Below are positions 1-13,600 of a stretch of 64,000 nucleotides of DNA, piece after piece; position 1 is the stretch's first letter, and every line of letters starts with the position of its first letter. The position numbers were made by a program, and so were the translations under genes. The stretch lies in NCBI GenBank assembly GCA_030248215.1, contig JASANG010002214.1, positions 372,001-436,000 of the forward strand, given 5' to 3'. The notes under the pieces are model-generated. The model was not told where the DNA came from and did no database searches. It was given only the letters and a program-made list of their open reading frames with translations. This stretch comes from Enoplolaimus lenunculus (taxonomy: Eukaryota; Nematoda; Enoplea; Enoplida; Thoracostomopsidae).

Positions 1-1025
1 CAAAGGATGGCGGAGGGCGGGTTGAAATTAAATAACAGTCCTTAACCAAATAACCAAGTGTACTCTCTGGATAGGCCAAATAAATATCAGTCCCCCCTCG
101 CATTTAATTCGGGTCACTACAGTAGCTAAGAATCGGAAAAATACACGTACCTTCTGGATAGGCCAAATAAATATCAGTCCCCCCTCACATTTAATTCGGG
201 TCACTACAGTAGCTAAGAATCGGAAAAATACACGTACCCTCTGGATAGGCCAAATAAATATCAGTCCCCCCTCGCATTTAACTCGGGTCACTACAGTAGC
301 TAAGAATCGGAAAAATACACGTACCCTCTGGATAGGCCAAATAAATATCAGTCCCCCCCTCGCATTTAATTCGGGTCACTACAGTAGCTAAGAATCGGAA
401 AAATACACGTACCCTCTGGATAGGCCAAATAAATATCAGTCCCCCCTCGCATTTAGTTCGGGTCACTACAGTAGCTAAGAATCGGAAAAATACACGTACC
501 CTCTGGATAGGCCAAATAAATATAAGTCCCCCCTCGCATTTAGTTCGGGTCACTACAGTAGCTAAGAATCGGAAAAATACACGTACCCTCTGGATAGGCC
601 AAATAAATATCAGTCCCCCCTCGCATTTAATTCGGGTCACTACAGTAGCTAAGAATCGGAAAAATACACGTACCCTCTGGATCGGCCAAATAAATATCAG
701 TCCCCCCCCTCGCATTTAATTCGGGTCACTACAGTAGCTAAGAATCGGAAAAATACACGTACCCTCTGGATAGGCCAAATAAATATCAGTCCCCCCTCGC
801 ATTTAATTCGGGTCACTACAGTAGCTAAGAATCGGAAAAATACACGTACCCTCTGGATCGGCCAAATAAATATCAGTCCCCCCCCTCGCATTTAATTCGG
901 GTCACTACAGTAGCTAAGAATCGGAAAAATACACGTACCCTCTGGATAGGCCAAATAAATATAAGTCCCCCCTCGCATTTAATTCGGGTCACTACAGTAG
1001 CTGAGAATCGGAAAAATACACGCAG
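1..1025. repeat. 87-bp tandem array (about 11 copies)
   Basis: A block of about 87 bp repeats with high identity; the word ATAGGCCAAATAAATAT recurs at 71, 158 and 245 and onward. Small differences are a C-run of variable length and TAGGCC/TCGGCC and AATTCG/AGTTCG changes. Because 87 is a multiple of three, the minus strand stays open in one frame, which makes spurious repetitive reading frames. The array lies in the intron just before the afadin exon at 1084 and is cut by the window start, so its full length is unknown. The word TCGGGTCACTACAG also occurs singly near 19,909 and, as a variant, near 28,210, so the unit probably derives from a dispersed element. Confidence 0.95.
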
Positions 1026-1083
1026 TATCGAGCAGGTGCCACAAGCTATTCTGGTGTATATTAAGGTCAAATTTGCATTTTAG

Positions 1084-4000
1084 GACGGCCGCTTACAAAG
1101 TGGTGATCAGTTATTAGCTGTTAACGAACATAACCTATGTGGCATATCGCAGGAAACGTAAGTTTCTTTGGCATAGTTTGCGTCAACACCAATTAGCACA
1201 ATTTTCTAGTGATCTACGACGCAGCATCAAAAGTAGATCGGGTGTGTTTATTAGAAAATGAGCTAATAAAATTAAAATTTTAATCACATTTTATTGTTTT
1301 TTTTACACCAAAATACGCGTTGGAAATCGTCAAAACAATTATAAAGTCGAATGTTATTCCTGAACTCAATAACTGTGCATTATAGAGCTTTTTTAAATGC
1401 TGTTAGAATCGTTTTCTAGAGTGTTCGCAAGCTATATATAGGGAATTGATTAAAATATTTTTTACCAATTTTATGTAAAATATTAACTAATAATTCAACT
1501 ACTGTTTACTGATACGTCAACTACCTTCATCCCGACAGCTTATAGGGTAGACAATTCGCTAAATATGATGCTCTAAAGGTAAATTATATCAAACGATTCT
1601 TCGAACTAATAAAAAACAAGCGAAATCGTAGTTGTTTTTAAACGATATTTCTCTAATTTTAATTTCTACTTGTTTCAGCGCAGCATCTTTGATGTCAAAT
1701 ACTGGTCCTGTGGTCAAATTTACGGTGCTTAAACGTTCTGCGTTCTACAACGGAGTTGCACAAAATCTTACCTACGCTGAGTTGGCCGATCGCAACTCTG
1801 GTACTAAACAGCAGAGTAAGCGCCAGCTGGTATATAAATGTTACTGACTAACTTATCTGATCAGTTCATCCGCCCAACAAACTGAGGCATTTGTTGGTAT
1901 TTCCTGCTGCCACACTAATTTGATTGAAACCAAAAGTCGCTATCACCACATTATTGTTAATTATTTTCTTGAAATTGATCTTAGAGATAGGCTTACACTC
2001 AGGTTAAACATATTTCTAAGCCTAAGAAGCTTGAGCCTAAACCTAAGCCTATTTTGTTAACCTATTCAGTATATGCGGAAGGGAAACATTACATACTTTG
2101 ATTTATTTAACCTGTAATACATTTAACTGAACAACTCATATATGTATGTATATCGAACGCTAGTATTCAGTGTTCTAAAACAAGATCGCATAGAATTCAT
2201 CTGAATTTATCGAATTTAAAAATAGTTTTGGAATTTTTAGAACTTTAATTTTCAGCAAATTGTAAAGTTGCTGTTTCAATAATTCAAGGTGCGTATTAAT
2301 AGGTACGAGTTGAAATGTCACGTGTATGCAGCGCCGAGCCAAGTTTATATTTGAACTTTTGGATCGATATCAAGTGAAAGTGTGCTGAGTTGAAATTTTA
2401 AATTTTCAAATTTCCATCTATTTTGAAAATGTATTTTTTAAAATGTATCGTGTTTATGCTGTTCTGGTAAACTAGCAGCTGTAAGTGAAAGTGTAGACAG
2501 AGGTTTCTAAGCATTGGCATACACTGTCAAATAATAAAAATTGTTGTACCTATTAATAACCAAATATAAGGTTTCGTAAGCAATCTTATTTAGTAACACT
2601 AGCATCTCGGCTAATTGCAGGAAATATGAAAATATCCTCAAAGTGTTGCAAAATGCAAATATACTATATGTTGTTGCTAAATCTTTGCGCGACAGCCCGG
2701 TAATTTAGATTCGTAAATAGAGGGATACAACGAGTTTTTTTTGTAGAGGCAAATACAATTGCAATAATATTGGCTGGGTTCCAGAAACTCTACTTAAGTA
2801 TCACGTGCTATGTAATTATTTAGCCATTTTGTCGTTTTTATAAGCGTACTTAAGTCAAGTAAATATTTAAGTCGCTAACTAACTCTTATAGATTACAAAT
2901 TAACCATTCACGTATGCTAACATTAGTTTACCTGAAATTGTACACTCGTGGTGTCTCCTTAATATAAAGCAAAACTATTACTTTTTTTGCAATAACAATG
3001 GCTCACATTTAGCGTTTACCTGGTTTGTTCGAAAAGTTATGTATTTACTTAAGTCATTGACTTAAGTAATTATTTAAGTATAGCTTAAGTAAATTCTTAA
3101 GTAAGATTTCAGAAACCCAGCCATTGTCTCCTGTAATTGTAAGAAATGCTGGTTGGGGGGGATGTGCAGCGACAATTTTTGCAGGAATAAATGCACCATG
3201 CAACATATTCCGATTCGAGTGTAGTTTTGTGCTCGCTATCTTTAAATAACATGGTATAATAAATTTTGACAGTTCCAAACATTGAGAAACAATCGTAAAA
3301 CCTGTGGCCCGTGTGCTTAAAAGCTAACATCTTCGTTTTAGACACAACTCAAGATCGTTTATCATCACAAACAATTCCGAATCCAAATCGAGTTGACGAT
3401 TGCGCCAGTCAAACGCAACGCGACCCTCAACGCCATACTGATTCGTATGACCGCAGTCAGTTAAGCCCAAACGAACCATTCGACTCAACTCATCGCCATA
3501 ATCCGAGTGCCCTTCAACAACCAGTTGCTCCAAACTACGCGTCTCGAGCAATTTCTGTGCGGCACAATTCGTTGCCTCAAGACTGTTCTGATAATAAGTC
3601 GAATTTCAGCGTTGACGGTAAGTAGATAACTTTTTAAAATTATCTCGCGTTGCCTAGTAGTTTTAAAATACCAAACTCTACTAAACAAATCACAAACAAT
3701 TGCATTTAGAGTTACGATGACAGTTCAGTTGCGCACTCATATACGCGTGTTTTACAGATGAGAGTGGCGCATAGAACTTTATAGGGCTGGGCAGAACGGA
3801 ATTTGGCTGTCTCATCGAACAGGTCATCTCACGGACGAATCTACACTGGTGTTTTGAAACAAAACATGGCAATAGGTATACCTGCGTCCAAAATAGTTCG
3901 AATTTTACGCTACGAACAGTGAAAATATGCTCTGTCGTTCTGTTACAACTGTCTCAAATGTATGTACAATTGAACGATCATAGGAACTTTAAGCCGTGTT

Positions 4001-4660
4001 TTTATAGTCGCGTTTGATTTATTTCTACAGGTGCGCCAAACCATATCTCATCAGGGACAGCCACTATTCCACAATCGACAGTAGTTCATAAGCTGTTCTA
4101 CAACGAGAACGATTCAATATCTGATCATCAACAACACCAGCAGCAACAACAACAACAGCAGCAGCAGCAACAACAACAACAGCAGCAGCAGCAGCGGCAA
4201 CAACAACAACAACAACAGCAGCAGCAGCAGCAGTCTTCGTTAAGAGACGATAAAGAACAATCGCGCGCAACAAACTCATCGCCTGCCACAATTAAATCTT
4301 CCTCAGAAGTGCCAGGACTCGCTGCACCAAGTTCTATTGATCAAGTTCGATTTGTTCCGAGACAAACGATGCCATATCAGTCCCAATACGTAACCAGACA
4401 GCCGCAACAACAACAACAACAACAACAAACAGCAGTTTATCCGAATCGCCCGGCTAATATTCAATACCCACAAAATAGCACAAGTACTCCAGTAGTTGAG
4501 TATAGCGCAACTAATTGCGGCCAGCGTCAAGCAGGTTATGGCGACAGCTCCAGTAGTCCTTATCAACGCATGCCGTTACGCAATGGTGTCCCATCTGACC
4601 AGTATAGTTCGCTTACTAGAGACGGTCCTTTAAGTTCAGACGCTCGCCAGCAGCAGCAGC

Positions 4661-4694
<34 letters not shown>

Positions 4695-7600
4695 TTGTCG
4701 GTACTCACAGGCAAAAACTGTACATTACGCTGATGGGAGTTTGATGCGTCCGTCCCATGGTCCAAATCCAGGCCTTCCACAAGCAACGTCTCCGTATCAT
4801 ACTCTCGGACATTTTAGTAGCACTCGATCGTCAACGAATGCTTCACCGACAATTAGCAACTCCAGTGGGCACAGAGGCAACATCGTCCGACACCAACCAG
4901 TCGCCGAAATCGCCCCATCGAGTTATTATGGTCCGAGAGGATCAACGTTGCCACGTCATTTTGCTGGCACCGCCGATCCGGACTTGCGAGGGCCGGATAC
5001 TCAAAGGCAGGCGCCGTATAATGCTAACGGCGTGCCGTATTACCATCCCTCAACGTTGCAACAGCCGTCGATGAGTGTTGCAACTACTGTGCAACATAAT
5101 GGGCCAGCCATTTCCCCGGGGGCAGCGACTCATTTGTACGGACGCAACCAGCTACCGACTTCATACGCTGGGGAATCGCCGCATCATCAAACAGTCAGTT
5201 TTGTTTCACGCCAACCATTGCAACAACAACAACAACAACACCAACAACAACCATATTACCATCAACAACAACAACAACAACGAAGCTTGTCTGCTGGCCC
5301 GGCATCGACCTCAACTGGCTACATTCCCAGTGTTCATCAAGGCCGGGTAACCTCAGGTGAACACGGACCTGGGGCGCCAGCGCAGCAGCAGCATCCAACA
5401 CCGCCATATCCTTCGAAACAGCTCCAATGTCGCGATTTCTATTCGCCGCATGCTCGCCAATCACGTGGTCCTTCGGTGACGTCAATGCCTGGGTCAGAGT
5501 CGCCGTACGGCAATGCTGTTGTTCCGCCGCCACCCACAGCCGCAAATAGGGCCCTGGGTCGTGGCACTGCCCTTACCGGTGCTTCAGAATCGAGACAGAA
5601 TTGGTACACGGATGGTGATAAGATTGCCGATACGAAAGCGATATCGAAAGCGGTACGTTTTTCCCGCAGTTTCGGAGAATCGCGGAAACAGTGGTTACCT
5701 GGTGTACGCAAGTTATTGTCAATTGTACATTACCGAGTAGTAGAATGCTCACTCGAATTTGGGTGTCCGTATTTGTGTATTGGTTTATATGTTTGGTGTA
5801 GGTTTTGTAATGTCTTGTGGTGAGTGGTTAGTGTATCGAGTGTTTGCTTTTTGTACACTTTTCTTCTTATTGAACAATAAGGCTTGGACTCATGTTTAGG
5901 CTTTAGCAAAAGCTTATAGGTAATGACTTCGACTTAGGTAAGCGCTTTCTTCCGCCTGAGCCTAAGTCTACGTTTGAGTCTAAGCCTGTGTCTGTGGAGG
6001 AGCAGAGTGTACAGGAGCCGATAGTTTTTGTATTTGCATGTCTAGTGTTTCACAGTGCACTCGGTTGTTTTAAATCGCTAGCACCAATTGTATTGATTGT
6101 GATGTTTTTTACGTCGTCTCTTTTATCATCGCCAGCCACTGTTTTAGACAATGAAACCGTTTCATTTTGAAAACTACAGCCGTACAAAAATCAACCATTC
6201 TGGTTTCGTATTCGATTCGGTTCAAAAGCACCAACGACGTGGCCACGATAGGTTCAGGGGTGAATCTCCATCATTTTGAGATTTCAAAGGTTTTGTGACT
6301 CTTTTTTCCGTGGGGAACACAAGTAACCCCGTACGAAATTTTGGTTGGACGTCAACATGTTTCTTAAATCCTGGCTACGTCCAATGAAAGGTCTGTTAAG
6401 AATACGGAAACTTTCAAGTTGTGTTTTGCGTTTTGACACTGCAAACATTTGACCAAATCCGTCCTTCGAGAGTTTGATTTGTTTTCGCAAATTGCATGAT
6501 GCTTAATTGCTGCGTTCAATGATCACTATGTGTTCATGTATGCCCAGGCTCGTAGCCAGCTCACCAGGCTTGGGGGGTCTAAAAATTTTTTACCAGGGGC
6601 ATACAAGGGTTTTCGCTGACTTAGTTGAAGACTTTCTATGGGGCCAAAATTTTTTCACGGGAGCGGAGCCCCTTGGCTGCGGGAACATGCGTGCGTTCAC
6701 TGTTTGTTTCTGTAAAAGTCTGTTAACTGGTCGGTGTTGGGTTCTTTATCGGAAAAGGTTATCAAACTCGAATTTGAATAAAGACAACACCATCTGATTG
6801 CAGTGAAATTACAAGTTTAGCTTCAGCAAAGAACACGCCGCATTTTTCAAAATTTGGGCTATTGTTGTTCAAACTCTGGAGGGTAAAACGAATAAAACGT
6901 GCGGTGCATTATTACGACAACACATAAACAAACATCGTTGATTATTCGGACAGCGGACTGCCCACGTAAGGTTGAGTTAAGTAACCTTTACAAACTTCCT
7001 GGCGCGGAGTAACAGGTTCCAAATGGCACACAGTGTGATGGTTGCAAGCTAACTTATAATCGGTTTGGGTTTAATTTTTAGCTTTGTGGTAATGGCTGAA
7101 GATACCAAAAGTCTTGTGAAAAAATTAATTCTAAGTTTCTTTCCGCATTATCCAATACAGCATATATGCGTAAACATTACACTTCAATACGCAAACACAG
7201 ATGGAAGGGTGTTGCTTCACTACGGATATGCCTGTCCCTTCCATGACCGAAGGATTTTGGACCGGATTATAGTGAGATCTTAATCTTTTAAACTAGACTC
7301 GTTAAACGTTTTGCAGAGCAGTTCGTATACGTGTCGTTCAAGGGCGTAGTCAATGGGGTCTCAGGAGTTAAGTCTTTCACTGAGGGGCTTGACGTCTGAT
7401 ACCCCACGCCGACATCGTTTGGCACTTTTGTCCATGGGGGTTTATACATTTTTATCTGTTGATAACACTAGAAACGTCTATAATTTGAAATTTGGTGGCA
7501 TGTCTTTCTAAATTTCTGGGTGCTTGAATGATGTCATTGGGGTGCAATTGTTTCTGTTATGGTTTTGGCTGATGGTTTAATAGAAATCTAGACAATTTAA

Positions 7601-10600
7601 ATATTAATTATTCCTAAGTAAAACCGATGCAGGTTGTATGGTTGAATGAAATAAAATCCGAAATTTATGCTTGTAATTACTATTAGCTATGTAATTAATA
7701 ATCGCTATCTAGCAGTCTGTGTTAAGTGTTTGTCGCATTTAGAACGCTTTATTAATGCTTTTGTGTGCGCGTTCGTCGTACGCGTTTGTCTTAGTGCTTA
7801 GTGTTTAGCTATTTTAGTTTACCGTTACTAAATTTTTAGGTAACTGCTACCTCAAACGATCCAAACTGGCATGCGGCATCTAACTTAGCGTTTCAACGGC
7901 AATATTCGTTGTCACACCAGGCACAACTGGCATCGGGTGCCAATGATAGCTGTAGGTCATCGACTCCTAAAGTCAAATATCAAAAATCAACCAATGTTCT
8001 CCGATATGAACCAGATAAAGCTGGGCTATATTGTTCAGATCGTAACATCAAGCGGTCTATTACTCCAAGCTTACGTCATAGCTATGCGAGGGTTCAGTCT
8101 CCATTCTCACACCGGTTGTCGAGTGTACCTAGTGTCAAATGCGAACTACCTCGAGAAGGTATCAAAGGCAATTCATTTGCCAGCCAAGGTACGCCTCTGC
8201 CTAGCTATCACAGCTCAGGTTTTGCGGTAAATAGTAGTGATATCCGTCGATCTAGTTCAAGCCACCAGTTATACCACATTGTCGATGACAATCAGCGTAA
8301 TTCTGACATGCCGAACATATTAGCGTCACCGTTAACAGTTGACGTAGGGGCCCGAACTGCGCAATTAAACGGCTGCGTTGTGCCAAATTCGTCGAAAACT
8401 TCTGCCAGCGGCGAATATTTGTCTAACGGTGCCAGTAGTTCGCATAGTTTCGTCGCTCAAAGTCATCAAGTGGTACAGTATGTTCCAGGAGATAATTCAA
8501 CGAGCGCAACAACTCATCATTTATATGCTTCAACGTCAAATATTCAACCAGGGGTTCGGCACGATTTTCAAAATACGACCCATCCTGCGGGGCAATCGAG
8601 TAGCTACCAGATCCGATCCCCGGCTGAAATTCGTTCGTATACTCCTTTCGACCACAGAAGCACTAAAATGGCGCTGCTACCCACAGCCAGACCAAGGGCT
8701 TATTCCACGCACGCGGTTAGCTCACTTTCATCGTCAGTCTGCGATGACCGTAAGCGACCTTCGGGGGCGAACGTTTCCAGTGACACTCCGGTGCTGAAGC
8801 CTTGGAGTCACCCAGGCTGGCAGACCTCAGAACATCTCGCTCAAAATTATCGGCAACCCGACATCGTAATTCCGGCACACCAGCGCTTCAAAACTCCACC
8901 TCGGCTAAATTTCGGTCGAGCAACAAGTGCAAATTACAGAAATCGGTCCCATTCAACCAGTATTCTGCTTACTCCTAACGCTTTAGCTTGCGATACCAAA
9001 TCGCTACTGACGCCTGAACGCGGAGCGCAAATTGATAGCAGCGGCAGACTGTCACCGTGGGAGCAAGATGAAGTCGAACGGTTGAAGGAAAAAGCTGCTC
9101 GAGAGGTAGTTTAGTTTTCTGTTGTTGGGAGCTGGCCAACGTACGGAACAGAGACGCTCCTGGGAATTAAGTAACGAGTTGCCGATCATTTAGATCCAGA
9201 TGCACTGAGTTGAACGGTACTAATTGTAGCGCTGTAGACGTAACGGTTCAAAAGTTATAGTCACATCGTCTTGCAAGCTATTAGGCTTTGATCTGTGGTG
9301 GAAACACTGATTTCGTTATAAAAATAATACTTTGTGCAGACTTAGGAGTTGTTCCTAGTCGTTCCAAATTCTAATCTCCCGCAGTTTTCTACGGTTATAC
9401 TGAATGGTTTTCTTACGCACACAGGCTGTTAAGTATGTATATGTCGTAGGCCAATCTGCTATTAAGAGCAAATATTAGATTGGCCTAGGGCAAAGAGTGA
9501 TTCTAAGATGTAATGAAACAGCAGTGATGTAAAACTAACGCTAATTGGTTAACGGTGTTGCGTTTGTCCAAATAATCAAATCTGATTGGTTTGTAAGTTT
9601 GATAGCAGGTTAGCCTATACGAAACTGGTATTACGAAAAATAGCACATTGGCCTTGGCCAATAGGTAATTGGCCTGAATAGCAGATTGACCTACGACATA
9701 TATATGATCAAGTAACCATGAGCTTTCAAAATGCTAAGTGATCATAGATATTTTTTAATTTTGTAAATTCGACTCCACTCTGGGGTAGAAATGTGCTAAG
9801 TATTCTAGAACAAGCATGAGACCGTATTTACTGTTATAACTTAAATCGTTGTTCTGTTTTGCTATTAAATTGGCTTTCACTCGTCAACGTTGCATTGAGT
9901 TCCAATCCATTTATAAACAACGTAGTGACGCGGGGGTGTAGCCAGGCCCAACTGGGCTCAGATGCCAAACCGGCTCCGTAGGATTTCTGTTCAGCTGGTT
10001 CCAGACATTTTCTGAGCTGGTAACACTAAAAAAAGCCTGCTTCTTAGAATTATTTTTATGAGACGTAATTTTCGTGTTTGCAAAATTTTGGCTACGCGCA
10101 TGCCTGATTCATATAATTATTGTCTACTGGCTTTAAGTAATTTAGTTTGCATGCTGCTAGTTTTTGTAATCCGTGTCAGTTGTCCAGTGTTGTTTTACTC
10201 GTATAGAGTTGTACCCTTTTGTCTCGTTGAAGAAACGTTGTTCCGGAAGCTTATGTGAGCACCGTAGCTAACAAGAACCTGTGAGGCTTAGGATCGAGAT
10301 CGAGAGCGATTTTGACCACTATTCTCGGAAACGTTTAGGATCGTTGTGGATACAAGTTAAATTTTTGAAGAAACGTCGTTCCAGAAGCTTATGTGAGCAC
10401 CGTAGCTAACAAGAACCTGTGAGGCTTAGGATCAAGAGCGATTTTGACCGCTATTCTCGGAAACGTTCAGGATCGTTATGGATATTTGACGAGGGCTGAC
10501 GGCTGGCTGCGGGCTTTTCCTAATAATGACAGCTAAGCTATTTGGACACTTGTCCAACGCTAACGCCAACTGCCATTTAGGATTGATGAAAACCGGACGA

Positions 10601-13600
10601 TGATCTGACACACAAGACACGGCCAGCCGGTTTAGGGTTGTGCTCCACTTTTTAATTATTTTAATGCCGTCCGTCATCAGTACGGTGCCGGCCGTCACCG
10701 TGCGTCACGGTGCTGTATCGTACGCGAATTACTCATGTACGATACCGTATATTGACGCACGGCGCCGTACAGCTGACGGACGATGACGGATGGCGCCGTA
10801 CGACTGCGCAACCAGTACTGGTCAAAATAAAGTTGGTCGCAGCCAAATTTCATTTTGTTATCGCTACTGAAATACGTAACATTGCCAAAATTACTCTTTA
10901 AGAGTCCCAAATGAACTATAACAGCTCCCTAAAATCATATCGTTTAAATTTGAAACAATGAAAGTATCCACATATTTTTGATATTTTTAACTCTTTTTTT
11001 GTAGGTTGAAGCTATTCGAGATGAAGAAATTGCAGCGTTAGAAGCGAAAGGTACTGAAGGGCGGACGGAAATCGAAGAAGACCGCTTGCGTGTACTTCGA
11101 CTTGAACGCGAATTTCAACGACGGTTACGCGAGGCGGATTCAGACGCAGTTATCGCTGGCGGTCAGGATTCGTATGATGATGCTGTTGAGGTAATATGAT
11201 TTGGTGTTTGTTTCCGATTTCACGGTTTGGAAAATAGTATTCTGATTTTATATTCAAATGACAATTTTGTAATTACCCTATAAATTTGGGTATAGGGCCA
11301 ATGTATAAACAGGGCCACAAAAGTAGTATAAACATATTGCTCAGCGTAAAGCGTAAGAATGTGTAATCATACCTAAACCAAAGTGTCAGCAAAAAATAGT
11401 CTAATGCTTAAGCTTACTCTATTGATGTTTCCACAAGGAAAACGTTCTGCCCCTCATCTTTACACAGGCCGGCTATGGTATGAAATGTTTTCTTTTGTCG
11501 GACAGGCAAACTAAAAACGGTTCACAGTGTAACATGTAACCTTGTTTCATGCCGAAGTTAACCATTACATAGTTATTAATCTGAAAACAAGCTTATACAA
11601 ATATTACTCATATTAGCGACCCCCAAATCGATTCCTCGTTTTATATTGACATTTCAAACGAAAATAAACGTAATAATACGTTTAAACCAGTATATATAAT
11701 TAACTTTGATTCAGAGTATCATGGATTAAGGATTATAACTAACAATTATGCGTTCAATTTTCAGGATGCCTCTACTCAGCCATCACTGGACATTAATGTA
11801 TTCAGTCGACACGAGGTTCAACTTGAAGGACGCAATGGATCAACAGATTTGCATCGCGAACAGTCTTCAATTCTTCATCGACCATCGAATAGAATCGCTT
11901 CTGCTGACAGCGGCAACGATCATGAAACGATTATCAACGCGGCACATATCATTGAAACAAACATGAAGAACTTGACCGTATCTCAGGAAACTGAGTAAGT
12001 TCAATATCAACGGACTTTAGCCTTTTTTAAAGGAACAACAGTTGTTTTTATTTCAGCTTAAGGGGGATGACGCGACAGTGAGGATATGAGGCCGCCCCTG
12101 TTCGCTTTAAATACTTTTTTGTATGATAGAACATATTGCAGGCATTGTCTTGCTGAATTATGGCTAATAATTTGTCAATTATATTTTAAGACGAAGGGCT
12201 AATTGCTATTTTAGTAATAGGTTTTGGGACACTTACAATTCAAATTTACGGCAACTCTACTGCAGCTAGGTTTACTTGCCTGTTTGTAATTTGACCCTGT
12301 TCACGCGTGCAAGTTTTTGCTGCGAGAACTTTCAGCTGCAACTTGCACTTGCAAGTTTTGTTCAAAATCGCGTTCGAACAACTTGCAGCTGCAAATAATT
12401 CATGAAAAATCGTAGCTAACAATTTAGTTCACATGTGTTATTAACAACCATGCAAGTTCACTGAATTTATTGCGGCCGTTTTCTCATAGGATGAAAAAAT
12501 AATACACGTTGTGCGTGCAAATTGCAGCTGCAAGTTGTCGCAGCAAAAACTTGCAGGTTTGAATGGGGCTTAACAAATTTATTAGAAGCAGTATATAATT
12601 TACTTTGCTAAATCATCCATTTAGTACGGGTGAACTGTGATCAAGTCAAATATTACCGAAACTGGTGCACGCTACAATACGAGAATATCACCAAATCGTC
12701 ATAATAATATTCACTCGTAATAATTTCCGTTTTGTTTTTTGTTCTAAAATATCAAAGATTCTTCTGATGTGCGCGTAGACTGTTGCCTGATTATTCATAT
12801 TTTGGGAAAAATTAATATTAATATATTTTTAAAGATGCAAATTTGTTCTTGACAAGTAAGTAAGTTGGCAAATGGTTACGAGGGCTTTGGTATTCGTTTT
12901 GCGGTTTACCGTCGGTGTATTTAATTACGTTACTGCGGTCAACTGCACGTTCGTGCAACAAATTAGAGAACTGTAAATCTTTGGTTAATTGGTTATCTTT
13001 AAAAATTCAGCGTAGTATTTGCAACAAAATATAATTAAAATTTATTTCATTTTATTTAAAATGCACGAAACTCATTACGTTGTGGTATTTTAGCTGGCTG
13101 GGTGCACTCTTGTTTGATCTCAAATTATGTATTTTAATCGGTTTGGCACATCGGCGCAGGGATGGAAGTATCGGTCTCGGCAAGTCTCAGTATTTGGCAG
13201 ATTTCGGTTTCGCTTTATGAGTTTCGGTGGTTTGAAACCGAGACCAGAAGTCGAGGATTTAGCAAATGTATGAGTGTTGTGTTGGTGTAAAAGTGATGAT
13301 GGCTGATCAATAAAAGTTTTCTGTAAAATTATTAAATTTTATAGTTACGCAATAATTACGAACAGATATTTTGAATAAACACAAAAAAAGCTATGGAAAG
13401 TACAAAAAAACTATGAAAAACACAAAAAAACTACGAAAAATGCATTAGAAATAATAGTATATTTTGAAAATTTTAATTTTTTTCAGTGATGAATAAAAAT
13501 TGACTGAGACTGTTCTTGGCCGGTCTCGCTAGTTTGGTCTCGGTCTCGGTTTTTAACCGGGACCGTCCATGCCTGGATCGGCGAAGAAATCGCATTTCAA

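Noticed and set aside
1-1025. CRISPR-like array
   Set aside because: Units are wholly repetitive with no unique spacers, and the DNA is clearly eukaryotic.
28-1070. Repeated minus-strand reading frames encoding a tryptophan- and phenylalanine-rich repeat protein
   Set aside because: They exist only because the array period (87) is divisible by three. There is no splice context, and the neighbouring plus-strand exon belongs to afadin.
4064-4291. Minus-strand poly-Val/Ala protein
   Set aside because: It is the complement of the afadin CAG/CAA polyGln tract.
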